From contig JALCDB010000004.1 of NCBI GenBank assembly GCA_022641095.1, positions 92,773 through 156,772 of the forward strand: DNA of 64,000 bases. The letters run 5' to 3'. Below the pieces are notes generated by a model that saw only the letters and a list, made by a program, of their open reading frames with translations, was not told the DNA's origin and did no database searches. This stretch comes from Bacilli bacterium. Lineage in GTDB: Bacteria; Bacillota_I; Bacilli_A; RFN20; CAG-826. The position numbers and the translations under genes are program-made. Shown piece by piece: positions 54,584 to 62,472 of the stretch; the stretch's first letter is position 1; every line of letters starts with the position of its first letter.

Positions 54584-55333
54584 ATGCGGACTCAGGAATT
54601 GGAAGTCGTCGATCTTAGCAAAAATTACGGGAAAGGTAACGCGCTGACGCAGGCCTTAAAAGGAGTGAGTTTCTCCATGAACGAAGGGGAGTTCCTTTCC
54701 GTCATGGGCCCAAGCGGCAGCGGCAAGAGCACCCTGCTTAACCTAATCGCCACCCTCGATAGGAAAAGCGGCGGGAAGATCGTCATCGGCGGCGAAAGCC
54801 TCGACGATGTGGAGGAGAAGGACCTGGCCAAGTTCAGACGGGAAAAACTCGGCTTCATCTTTCAGGACTTCTCCTTGCTGGACTCCCTTTCGGCCTACGA
54901 CAACATCGCGTTGCCTTTGTGCATCAACAGAATGGATCCCCAAGGCATCAGAGCGGTGGTCACGCGCTTAGCCGAGACGCTTGGGATCGGCGGTCTTTTG
55001 GACAAGTACCCCTATGAGTGCTCCGGGGGCGAGAAATCGCGGATTGCCTCCGCTCGGGCCTTGGCCAATTCGCCCGAACTCCTTTTGGCCGACGAGCCGA
55101 CGGGAGCCCTCGATTCGAAATCGAGTTTGGCTTTGCTGGAGAGCCTTCGGAAGTTCAACGAGAGCAACGGCACCACCATTTTGATGGTGACCCACGACCC
55201 TTTCGCCGCTTCTTTTTCAAGTCGCCTTTTGTTTTTGGAAGACGGCCTCATCAGCAAAGAAATCGTGAGAAAAGGCAGCCGGAAGGAATTCTTCGACGAA
55301 ATCATGGAAATCGCTTCCGAAAGAGGGGAATAG
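54584..55333 (+). CDS. ABC transporter ATP-binding protein (MacB/BceA type)
   Basis: A 249-residue ATPase of the LolD/MacB/BceA class. Walker A GPSGSGKST is near residue 45, the Q-loop FQDFSLLD near 96, signature YECSGGEKSRIASARAL near 147, Walker B LLLADEPTGALD near 165, and the H-loop MVTHD near 205. The usual LSGGQ reads CSGGE. It powers the FtsX-type permease encoded 4 bases downstream, in a mechanotransmission or peptide-detoxification role rather than classical import. Start chosen by AAGGAG; a TTG eight codons upstream is unlikely. Confidence 0.93.
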   Translation: MRTQELEVVDLSKNYGKGNALTQALKGVSFSMNEGEFLSVMGPSGSGKSTLLNLIATLDRKSGGKIVIGGESLDDVEEKDLAKFRREKLGFIFQDFSLLDSLSAYDNIALPLCINRMDPQGIRAVVTRLAETLGIGGLLDKYPYECSGGEKSRIASARALANSPELLLADEPTGALDSKSSLALLESLRKFNESNGTTILMVTHDPFAASFSSRLLFLEDGLISKEIVRKGSRKEFFDEIMEIASERGE

Positions 55334-55336
55334 GCC

Positions 55337-56686
55337 ATGCTTGGCAAACTCGCTTTCAAAGAGGCTAAGCGCAGTCTCTCTTCGTATGGGGTTTTCTTTT
55401 TCAGCCTGACCCTCGCGATCGCGATCTTTTACGCTTTCTCATCCGTCTACCCCCAAATGCTCGCCCTTTTGGACGAGACGCTCGTGGAAAAAAATCTCGC
55501 GAGCCTGTCCGTTTTGGAATCCGCCATGAAGGTCGCCGGTTTTTTCGTGGCCCTCATGTTCATCTTTCTGGTGGGGTATGCCTCAACTTTCTTTTTCAAG
55601 GGGAAAAAGAGGCAAATCGCCCTCTTCCTGATGCTTGGGATGGAACGGAAGGAAGTGGCGGGTATTCAGATTCTTCAGAGCCTTTTGGTCAGCGTGCTCT
55701 CTTTCGTTTCGGGGATCGCGATCGGGATCGGCCTCAGCCAACTCCTGGCTTTGCTGACTTCCTTCACTTTCGCGGGTGACGTTTCCCTTTATCGGTTCTA
55801 TTTCGGAACCGAAGGGTTTCTCGCGACCCTCGTCTTCTTTTTGGCCCTTTTCGTCCTCGTTTCCCTTTTTACCCTGCTCTCGATCGGACGGACTCCGCTC
55901 ATGGAACTCAGTCAAAGCTCCAAAAAAGGTGAGGACAAAGGCGCGGGCTCGCACAAGAAAACGACCATTCTCTTTTTGGTCATCGCCATCGTCCTCTACG
56001 TTGTGGGTTGCGCCCTTATGGTCATCGGTTTCATGGAAACGTGCTTTTGCGTTTTCATTATCGGATCCATCAGCGGCTTTCTCTTCTTTTACAGTTTCAG
56101 TTCGTTATTAAACAACAAGGTTAAACGTTCTAAGGGCTATTACAAGGGCCTCAACCCCTTTGTCTACAAGGAGTTCTTCTCCCGTCTTCATAGCGCTTCT
56201 TTGACTCTGGCGTTTATCAGCCTCACCATCATCCTAACCTTTGTCCTGATGGGTTTGGGGTTCGGGATCCAACTCGGTTACAAAGGCGAGGACAATTGGT
56301 CGGGCTTCTCCTATATCGGTCTGTACATGGGCGGCAGTTTCTTGCTTACCAGCCTTGCGATCCTGGGCCTTCGCCAGGTGAGTGCCACGACCGAGAGCAA
56401 AGACCGCTACCTTTTCTTGGCGAAGTTAGGAGCCAGCCGGTCCGAAATAACGGGGGCCGCCCTTCGCGAAAGCGCCCTTTATTATTTAGCCCCGCTTCTT
56501 TTTGCCTTCATCCCGTCTTTGTGCGCTTCCATCGGAGCCTCTCTTGAAGGCCGAAAATACATGGGAGCCGATTTGTCGGGTGGCATCTTCCTGGCCTTGG
56601 GCATCATCTTGGCGGTTTACCTTCTTTACTACTTTTTCATCGCCCTTAAGGTAAGGAAAATCGTGAATGCCCGAAAAGTTCGTTAG
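55337..56686 (+). CDS. FtsX-type ABC permease, short BceB-like
   Basis: A 449-residue permease with about 10 helices: an FtsX domain of four helices near the N-terminus (with KGKKRQIALFLMLGMERKEV after helix 2), two connecting helices, and a second four-helix FtsX domain with LAKLGASRSEITGA. BceB proteins have the same 10-helix plan but carry a domain of about 200 residues outside the cell between helices 7 and 8; here that loop is only about 25 residues. Substrate recognition must therefore differ. Forms a transporter with the ATPase upstream. Confidence 0.9.
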   Translation: MLGKLAFKEAKRSLSSYGVFFFSLTLAIAIFYAFSSVYPQMLALLDETLVEKNLASLSVLESAMKVAGFFVALMFIFLVGYASTFFFKGKKRQIALFLMLGMERKEVAGIQILQSLLVSVLSFVSGIAIGIGLSQLLALLTSFTFAGDVSLYRFYFGTEGFLATLVFFLALFVLVSLFTLLSIGRTPLMELSQSSKKGEDKGAGSHKKTTILFLVIAIVLYVVGCALMVIGFMETCFCVFIIGSISGFLFFYSFSSLLNNKVKRSKGYYKGLNPFVYKEFFSRLHSASLTLAFISLTIILTFVLMGLGFGIQLGYKGEDNWSGFSYIGLYMGGSFLLTSLAILGLRQVSATTESKDRYLFLAKLGASRSEITGAALRESALYYLAPLLFAFIPSLCASIGASLEGRKYMGADLSGGIFLALGIILAVYLLYYFFIALKVRKIVNARKVR

Positions 56687-56740
56687 AGGATTTTCATCGT
56701 TTTTTTGTTCCGTTGCCTTTCGTAGGCCCGGCGAGAAGGG

Positions 56741-56746
56741 TATCAT
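56741..56746 (+). promoter_or_regulatory. -10 box before the GDP-sugar reductase gene
   Basis: TATCAT at 56741-56746, followed three bases later by GTCG, the same element seen after other -10 boxes here; 37 bases before the ATG. Confidence 0.4.
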
Positions 56747-56783
56747 TGTGTCGTTAGTCCAAAAGGATTCCAGGAAAAGATTC

Positions 56784-57749
56784 ATGAAAGCATACGTGAC
56801 CGGCGCCGGCGGAATGATCGGCAGCCACTTAGTGGAAACTCTTCACCAAAAGGGATACGAAGTCGTCGGATCGTATTTCCATCCGACGGTTGACATAAGC
56901 GACATCGACCAAACCGGGATCCGCCTTTTCGAGCTGGACGTCCGGAACCATCAGACCCTTCTGTCTTGGATCCTCGATTATTTGCCTGATCGCATCTACC
57001 ATCTCGCCGCCCAATCCTTCCCGGTCGTCAGCTGGAAGGATCCCTATTACACGATGGACGTCAACGTCAGTGGGACCGTCGGCCTGTTCGAGGCCATCAA
57101 AGAGGCCAAAAGAATCCATCCCGATTACGACCCTCACGTAATCGTCATCTCCTCAAGCGCCATCTATGGCCAAGCCCTTCAGAGCTATTCGGCCGACAAC
57201 CTCCCGAAAGAGGATTGCCCTTTGCTGCCATTATCGCCCTATGGGGTCAGCAAGGCCGCCGAGGACCTTCTTTGCTATCAGTGCTTCGATAACTTCAAAA
57301 TCAAGGTGTGCCGCGTCCGCCTCTTCAACTGCACCGGCCCCCGCAAAATCGGGGACATCACCGCTGACTTCACGAAGCGCGCCGTTGAACTCGAAAAGCG
57401 GGGCGGCGACAAACTGGTCGTCGGCAACCTGAAATCGACGCGCGCCATCATCGACGCCCGCGACGTCGCCGAAGGCCTCATCGTCCTCGGCGAAAAAGGC
57501 GTGCCTGGGGAAGCCTACAACATCTGCTCGTCCCATATCTTCACGATGGATCACGTGGTGAGTTGCATCGAGAAAGTCACCGGGGTCCACTACGAATTGG
57601 TCCGGGACCCGAAGCTTTTGCGGCCCGCCGACGAGAGGCTTTACGCCGGCGACAGCTCCAAAATAAAAGCCCTCGGCTGGAGCGAGAAACTCGCTTACGA
57701 GGACACGGTGCGCGACATGATCGCCTATTGGAGAAAGAAACTGGCCTAA
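56784..57749 (+). CDS. GDP-6-deoxy-D-mannose reductase-like SDR
   Basis: A 321-residue extended SDR: VTGAGGMIGSHLVETL, YHLAAQSFPVVSWKDPYYT, SSSAIYGQ, YGVSKAAED (Tyr-x-x-x-Lys), RLFNCTGPRK, and a C-terminal LRPADERLYAGDSSKIKALGW. GDP-mannose 4,6-dehydratases carry Ser-Ser-Glu before the Tyr-Gly; here it is Ser-Ser-Ala, and the RPAD-x-GD-x-SK-x-LGW ending matches GDP-4-dehydro-6-deoxymannose reductase. A dehydratase function cannot be excluded. The frame is open 39 codons upstream, but AGGAAAAG places the start at 56784. One base separates its stop from that of the convergent gene. Confidence 0.82.
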   Translation: MKAYVTGAGGMIGSHLVETLHQKGYEVVGSYFHPTVDISDIDQTGIRLFELDVRNHQTLLSWILDYLPDRIYHLAAQSFPVVSWKDPYYTMDVNVSGTVGLFEAIKEAKRIHPDYDPHVIVISSSAIYGQALQSYSADNLPKEDCPLLPLSPYGVSKAAEDLLCYQCFDNFKIKVCRVRLFNCTGPRKIGDITADFTKRAVELEKRGGDKLVVGNLKSTRAIIDARDVAEGLIVLGEKGVPGEAYNICSSHIFTMDHVVSCIEKVTGVHYELVRDPKLLRPADERLYAGDSSKIKALGWSEKLAYEDTVRDMIAYWRKKLA

Positions 57750-57750
57750 T

Positions 57751-58161
57751 TCACTCTTCGTACTGATCCCTAATCACTCGTCGGAACTCGATGAGTGATT
57801 TTTCTTTGTCGGCCATGTCGAAGGCGTAGGGCTTGAATTCCTCGCTCATGATCGCGTAAATCTTCTTCGCGTTGGCCCACACATCTTCGATCTTCTCTTT
57901 CGTCGAGTCGAATATCACTAGGGGCAAAACCCTTAAACCTACGGTCGAGGATCTCCCGAACTCCTTTTTGACCCATGGGTTGGCCTTCTCAATGCTCTCA
58001 AGTCGGCTTTCTCCCGTCATCACGAGGGCCAGAATCCCCTTCTCGCGGAAAACCCCGTCTGTCTTGACCTTGAATCCGTTTTCGCGTAGGAAGGCCGCCA
58101 AAAGGCCCGCAAACGTTTTGTCGACGGAATCGTAGGCCATCGTGATCGTCATGTCCCTCAT
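57751..58161 (-). CDS. Small cytoplasmic protein of unknown function
   Basis: A 136-residue soluble alpha/beta protein, not recognised. It opens MTITMAYDSVDKTFAGLLAAFLRENGFKV in pieces, a strand-helix pattern like a Rossmann-type half-domain, and has LALVMTGESRLESIEKANPWVKKEFG and VLPLVIFD later. A TATAAT box (58173-58168) ends exactly 6 bases before the ATG at 58161. The open frame extends 6 codons through that box, so 58161 is taken as the start and the message is probably leaderless. Confidence 0.72.
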   Translation of the reverse strand: MRDMTITMAYDSVDKTFAGLLAAFLRENGFKVKTDGVFREKGILALVMTGESRLESIEKANPWVKKEFGRSSTVGLRVLPLVIFDSTKEKIEDVWANAKKIYAIMSEEFKPYAFDMADKEKSLIEFRRVIRDQYEE

Positions 58162-58167
58162 GGCTTG

Positions 58168-58173
58168 ATTATA
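58168..58173 (-). promoter_or_regulatory. -10 box six bases before a start codon
   Basis: TATAAT on the minus strand, 6 bases from ATG 58161. Clearest of the leaderless-type promoters in the window. Confidence 0.6.
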
Positions 58174-58542
58174 TAGCATAGGCGAAAGAAAGGGTGCCTT
58201 GAACCAGATTCGTTTTTCTTTCTTGCCGCGTTAGGCGGGCGTAAGCCGAAACATTCGTAATCGAACGCGATACGCGATGGCGAGAATCGGGCGCCGCAAG
58301 GACTATAAAATACGCCTGTTCTTCCCGTGGATTCATCCCCCTCGCGTTAGCGTTTTCGCTAATTGGCTGCAAAACAAGGAACTTGGCTTTTTTGGCATTG
58401 AAAAGCAAAAAGGAAATCGTTGGCACAAAACGTCACGTTTGAATAAGTTAATTATAAGTGCTAAAAAATTTAGATTATGCCACGTTTTTTTCTTAAAACG
58501 CAAAAATAGCGAGTTGTCTGGCGTTTTCAGCGATTTGGGTCT
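58174..58542. other. Intergenic region with no supported gene
   Basis: About 370 bases; GC-rich on the left, AT-rich around 58,440-58,500. No gene, RNA or convincing terminator was recognised. Confidence 0.45.
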
Positions 58543-59142
58543 TCATACGCCGACGCAGTTGTAATTGAACGTGACGCTTGTCAGCGTGTAGCTTTCGTAA
58601 CCATAGAAATAAAACTTGATAAGAGCGCTTGTGCCGGCCCCCTCCGCTACAGACAGAGTTTGACTGCCTGATTCGGTTGATGCCAGCAACTCATTGTTTG
58701 CGCTATCGTATACCGACATCCGGAAGCTGCCGCCATATTCATACGGAATCCCTAACGTGACTTCATAACTCAAACTCGTAAGGCCCTTTACCCCGAAAGA
58801 GGCATTCATTTGGGCTTCGGCGACCGTCAAAGTGGGGGCTGTGCCCCGAAAATAATAGGCGGGGTTGTTGAATTCGACCGTTTGGTAATCCGTGCCCGTA
58901 TAGTCGTTTATGATGTGGATGCGGGTGCCTTCGTTCCCGCTAACGATTTGGTCATATTCGGCATATCCCTCGGTTTGATCCACAACGTAGTTATCGTCCA
59001 CCGGGGTCGAACCGTTGATCGTGAAGGTTTTCGCGGCGTCGGCTCCCGCTAGCTTAAGGCTGTCTTTTTCCGTGACCAAAGACATTAAGGCGATTGCCAA
59101 AATCGCACCCGCACCAATAAAAGCGTAAAACCTTCTCTTCAT
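58543..59142 (-). CDS. Secreted or membrane-anchored beta-rich protein
   Basis: A 199-residue protein with a signal/anchor sequence (MKRRFYAFIGAGAILAIALM, then SL) and no lipobox cysteine, so it is either cleaved and released or stays anchored. The rest looks like one beta-sandwich domain ending YTLTSVTFNYNC. Function unknown. The ending recalls that of the lipoprotein at 5488-6204. A TATAAT box about 29 bases upstream of the ATG (minus strand, in GCTATAATAAGC) gives a short leader with GGGA as a weak ribosome site. Confidence 0.78.
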   Translation of the reverse strand: MKRRFYAFIGAGAILAIALMSLVTEKDSLKLAGADAAKTFTINGSTPVDDNYVVDQTEGYAEYDQIVSGNEGTRIHIINDYTGTDYQTVEFNNPAYYFRGTAPTLTVAEAQMNASFGVKGLTSLSYEVTLGIPYEYGGSFRMSVYDSANNELLASTESGSQTLSVAEGAGTSALIKFYFYGYESYTLTSVTFNYNCVGV

Positions 59143-59242
59143 GCTATTTTCGTCCCACTTATACGCTTATTATAGCAAAACATCGTCTCCAAAAACAGAT
59201 ATTCATGGAATTACGTGATTTTATCGGGACCCCAAATTTCGC

Positions 59243-60505
59243 TTAGGCGAGCCAACCCGTTGCCTTGAACTGCGCGAAAAGGGCCATAAGAGCCAATATC
59301 TCGGGGGTGCCTTCCGCGAGTTTGCCGATCTCGTCCTTGCGAAGGTCGTTCGTGTAGATGTAGTCCATGTAGCCCAGAAACGGTTTCCGTTCCGTTTCCT
59401 CGATGCGCCGCCCCCAGTTGTGATCGAGAAGGAAGCGCGGGGCCGAGGGGTCGTGCCACTGCTCCCGGGTCCGCTCGCGAACTTCGGCCAGGAAATCGTC
59501 GATTCGATACGTTTTGAGATAGTCCATGCCGAGCCAATCGCCCATCAGTTCGATGGCCCAGATATACAATTGAAGGTTACTAGTTGGCTTAGGGCCTTCG
59601 CGCGACAAGGCTTTTATGGTCTTAGGGAGAAGGAAAAGGTTCTCGCGCGCCATCTCAACCACGAATGAGCGGAAGCGGGGCTCCAAAGACTCGTCCTTTT
59701 CGAAAGCGAAGCCCCGCCCCCAGCATTCGCCGAAGGTTCGCGCGGCGTCAAAATACCCCAAATCCATGTTGGCGGCCGTGATCCCGCTGTTGAAGTTCAT
59801 GATGCTCCCGGTGTCGCGGGAGGGCCTGACGGTGGTGACGAGAGGCAGATCCATCAGTTCCGGATGCTGCGGCACTTTTGGGATGGCGTGAAGCAAGACG
59901 GCCACGATTTCCTCGGCCCCCATCTTGAGGGCCAGATCGATTGGCAGATTGTCGTTGTAACCTCCGTCCACATAGCGGTGGCCATGTATCGTGCGGATTG
60001 GGAAAATGGGGTAGCAGGCGCTCGAGGCCAAAAGCCAATCCATGACTTCGTCCTCTTTGCATTTCTTGATGTCGACGTTATGCTGCTTCAGGCCCGGGAA
60101 CGTCGCGGTGGTGACCGCGAACCCGATGGGCGAAGCCAAGACCTTTTGGGGGTCGATCGCGTTTTTCATTAAACCGATAAGTGGCGAGATGTCGACCCCG
60201 CCATTGCGGAGATAGTCCTTGCCTAGAGTCATAAGGCGCGAGAAATTGGCTTTTGTGAAGTTGTCCCACATCCGATCGTCGACGTTGATGCCGTGGCTGA
60301 TGATTTTGTCGGCCGCGACGGTTTTCCATAAGCGCTCGGCGTTTTCGAAATCGCCGCTCACGACGAGTGCCCCATTGATGGCACCAATCGAGGTACCGGT
60401 CACGAGATCGAAGCGATCCAACCCCCGTTCGCGAAGAAATTTCCAGGCCCCGACTTCGTAGGAGCCTAGAGATCCGCCTCCGCAAAGGACCAATGCGCGT
60501 TTCAT
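59243..60505 (-). CDS. Patatin-like phospholipase
   Basis: A 420-residue patatin-family protein. The oxyanion loop is CGGGSLGSYEVG (near residue 8), the nucleophile elbow GTSIGAIN (serine near 40) and the catalytic aspartate in the YVDGGYNDN block near 170. The C-terminal half is longer than the core fold and lacks known domains; no signal peptide, so it acts inside the cell on phospholipids or lysolipids. Start at 60505: a CACAAT box lies 6 bases upstream, and the further 48 open codons are in the gpmI promoter region. Divergent from gpmI. Confidence 0.88.
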   Translation of the reverse strand: MKRALVLCGGGSLGSYEVGAWKFLRERGLDRFDLVTGTSIGAINGALVVSGDFENAERLWKTVAADKIISHGINVDDRMWDNFTKANFSRLMTLGKDYLRNGGVDISPLIGLMKNAIDPQKVLASPIGFAVTTATFPGLKQHNVDIKKCKEDEVMDWLLASSACYPIFPIRTIHGHRYVDGGYNDNLPIDLALKMGAEEIVAVLLHAIPKVPQHPELMDLPLVTTVRPSRDTGSIMNFNSGITAANMDLGYFDAARTFGECWGRGFAFEKDESLEPRFRSFVVEMARENLFLLPKTIKALSREGPKPTSNLQLYIWAIELMGDWLGMDYLKTYRIDDFLAEVRERTREQWHDPSAPRFLLDHNWGRRIEETERKPFLGYMDYIYTNDLRKDEIGKLAEGTPEILALMALFAQFKATGWLA

Positions 60506-60592
60506 AAGAACATTGTGGCAAATGGCGGCCAAGAATAAAAGCCATGGAAGCATCTTTTCGGCCCATTTCCCTGCGGATGGCCGCTTTTGGGT

Positions 60593-60629
60593 TATAATAT
60601 GTCGCCGGTGGGCTAACCGTAAAACGGTT
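60593..60629 (+). promoter_or_regulatory. gpmI promoter -10 and leader hairpin
   Basis: TATAAT (60593-60598) followed by ATGTCGC. In the leader AACCGT (60615-60620) and ACGGTT (60624-60629) form a 6-pair hairpin with a 3-base loop, about 10 bases before the AAGGAA ribosome site. Confidence 0.6.
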
Positions 60630-60656
60630 CGCTCGCGGCAAAGGAACATTCAACAT

Positions 60657-62273
60657 ATGGAACAAAGCAAGAAAAAGACTCCTGTCATCCTCGTCATCAT
60701 GGATGGCTATGGTATCCGCAGCGCCACGCATGGCAACGCGATCGCGCAAGCCAAGAAGCCTAATCTCGATAAATATTTTTCGACTCACCCCTATACCGAA
60801 ATCAACGCTTCTGGCTTAGCGGTTGGGCTCCCCGAAGGACAGATGGGCAATAGCGAGGTCGGTCACCTCAACATGGGCGCGGGCCGGGTCGTCTATCAGC
60901 CGTTGACTCTTATTGCGAAGGCGATTAAGGATGGGAGTTTCTTTAAGAACCCCGAATACCTGAAGGCTATCGAAAACGCCAAAAAGAACCACAAGAAACT
61001 GCACGTCATGGCGCTTACTAGCGATGGTGGGGTCCATTCGCACCTCACTCAAATCCTCGCCATGATCAAGATGGCCAAGATGAACGGCATCGAAAAAGAC
61101 CAGTTTTGCTACCATGCCTTTTTGGATGGCCGCGACGTTTTGCCGCAGTCGTCTGTAGGCTACCTCGACCAGGTCCAGAAGGAAATGGACCTTGAGGGCA
61201 TCGGCCACATCTGCACGGTCGGGGGCCGCTACTATGGGATGGACCGCGACAAGAATTTCGACCGCGTCGACCTCGCCTACCAGGCCATGGTGGCCCGCAA
61301 AGGCGCCTCGTTCGCCGATTACCACGCCTATATCAACAGTGAGTACGCCCGTCTATCGGCTGATGGAAAGTCGGCTTCCGACGAATTCGTAATCCCGGCT
61401 TACGACAGCCGTTACGACGGAGCCATCGAGGACGGGGATTCCGTCATCTTCATGAATTTCCGCCCCGATCGCGCCATTCAGATGTCCACCCTTCTCACGA
61501 ACCCCCGTTATTACGAGAAGCCGCTTAAGGACTCCCAAGGCCACGACGCGTGGAAGAGTTACGTTCCCGATCCGATCCGCCACGACATCGCCTTCGTCTG
61601 CACGATGCACTACGCCGACTACGTGAAGGCCCCGATCGCCTTCGCGATCCCGGTCATCAAAAACGCCTTGGGGCCGTATCTTGCCGATAACGGCTACAAA
61701 CAACTCCGCATCGCCGAGACGGAGAAATACGCCCACGTCACTTTTTATTTCGACGGCGAGGTCGATTACGATGGGATCCACAAGCCGATACTTGAGGGCT
61801 CGCGCCGCGTTCTCATCCCTTCCCCGAAAGTGGCCACTTACGACCTTCTTCCCGAGATGTCGGCCTACAAGATCCTCGACGCGCTCCTCAAGGAACTCGA
61901 CAAGAAGGACCTCGACGTCGTCATCCTTAATTTCGCCAACTGCGACATGGTCGGTCACACGGCCATCATGCCGGCGGTCATCAAGGCCGTCGAGACGGTC
62001 GACGAGTGCGTGGGCAGAATCATCGATTACGTCGATAAGAACGGCGGAACGATTCTTTTGACGGCCGATCATGGAAACGCCGATTGCTGCATCGACGACG
62101 AAGGCCGCCCGATGACCAAGCACACGACGAATCTCGTTCCCTTCTGCGTGAGCGACAAATCGTTCAAGATGCGCGAAGGGTGCGCCCTTTGCGACATCGC
62201 CCCGACGATCCTTTATCTCCTGGGGGCTAAGCAACCCGCCGAGATGACGGGCCGTCCGATCATCTACAAGTGA
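60657..62273 (+). CDS. gpmI: 2,3-bisphosphoglycerate-independent phosphoglycerate mutase
   Basis: A 538-residue iPGM, slightly longer than the usual 510. ILVIMDGYGIR carries the first metal aspartate, GNSEVGHLNMGAGR the catalytic serine, DGRDVLPQS and GRYYGMDRD line the substrate site, FMNFRPDRAIQMS follows, and NFANCDMVGHTA and LTADHGNAD supply the second metal site. It interconverts 3- and 2-phosphoglycerate in glycolysis with manganese. AAGGAA lies about 11 bases before the ATG. The open frame continues 48 codons upstream across the promoter, so the longer start is rejected. A terminator follows. Confidence 0.97.
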   Translation: MEQSKKKTPVILVIMDGYGIRSATHGNAIAQAKKPNLDKYFSTHPYTEINASGLAVGLPEGQMGNSEVGHLNMGAGRVVYQPLTLIAKAIKDGSFFKNPEYLKAIENAKKNHKKLHVMALTSDGGVHSHLTQILAMIKMAKMNGIEKDQFCYHAFLDGRDVLPQSSVGYLDQVQKEMDLEGIGHICTVGGRYYGMDRDKNFDRVDLAYQAMVARKGASFADYHAYINSEYARLSADGKSASDEFVIPAYDSRYDGAIEDGDSVIFMNFRPDRAIQMSTLLTNPRYYEKPLKDSQGHDAWKSYVPDPIRHDIAFVCTMHYADYVKAPIAFAIPVIKNALGPYLADNGYKQLRIAETEKYAHVTFYFDGEVDYDGIHKPILEGSRRVLIPSPKVATYDLLPEMSAYKILDALLKELDKKDLDVVILNFANCDMVGHTAIMPAVIKAVETVDECVGRIIDYVDKNGGTILLTADHGNADCCIDDEGRPMTKHTTNLVPFCVSDKSFKMREGCALCDIAPTILYLLGAKQPAEMTGRPIIYK

Positions 62274-62303
62274 GGGCGCGGAAAACCGCGAGACGCCAAT
62301 GAG

Positions 62304-62356
62304 GCGCTCTCCGATCGCTGGACGGAAACGTTCTCCGAACGGAGGGCGCTTTTTTA
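62304..62356 (+). terminator. Terminator of gpmI
   Basis: GCGCTCTCCG (62304-62313) pairs with CGGAGGGCGC (62340-62349), one G-T pair, and a T-run follows. The 26-base loop can form a smaller inner stem. Confidence 0.8.
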
Positions 62357-62472
62357 CGAGGCATCCCTTCGCGAGACAGGATCGCGAACGCCGCCATCCC
62401 TTTGGTTTCGTTTGACGAACGCGACAGCGCGCCATCGGAAGGATAGGCTTTGCGACTTTATCGGAAAGCAGC

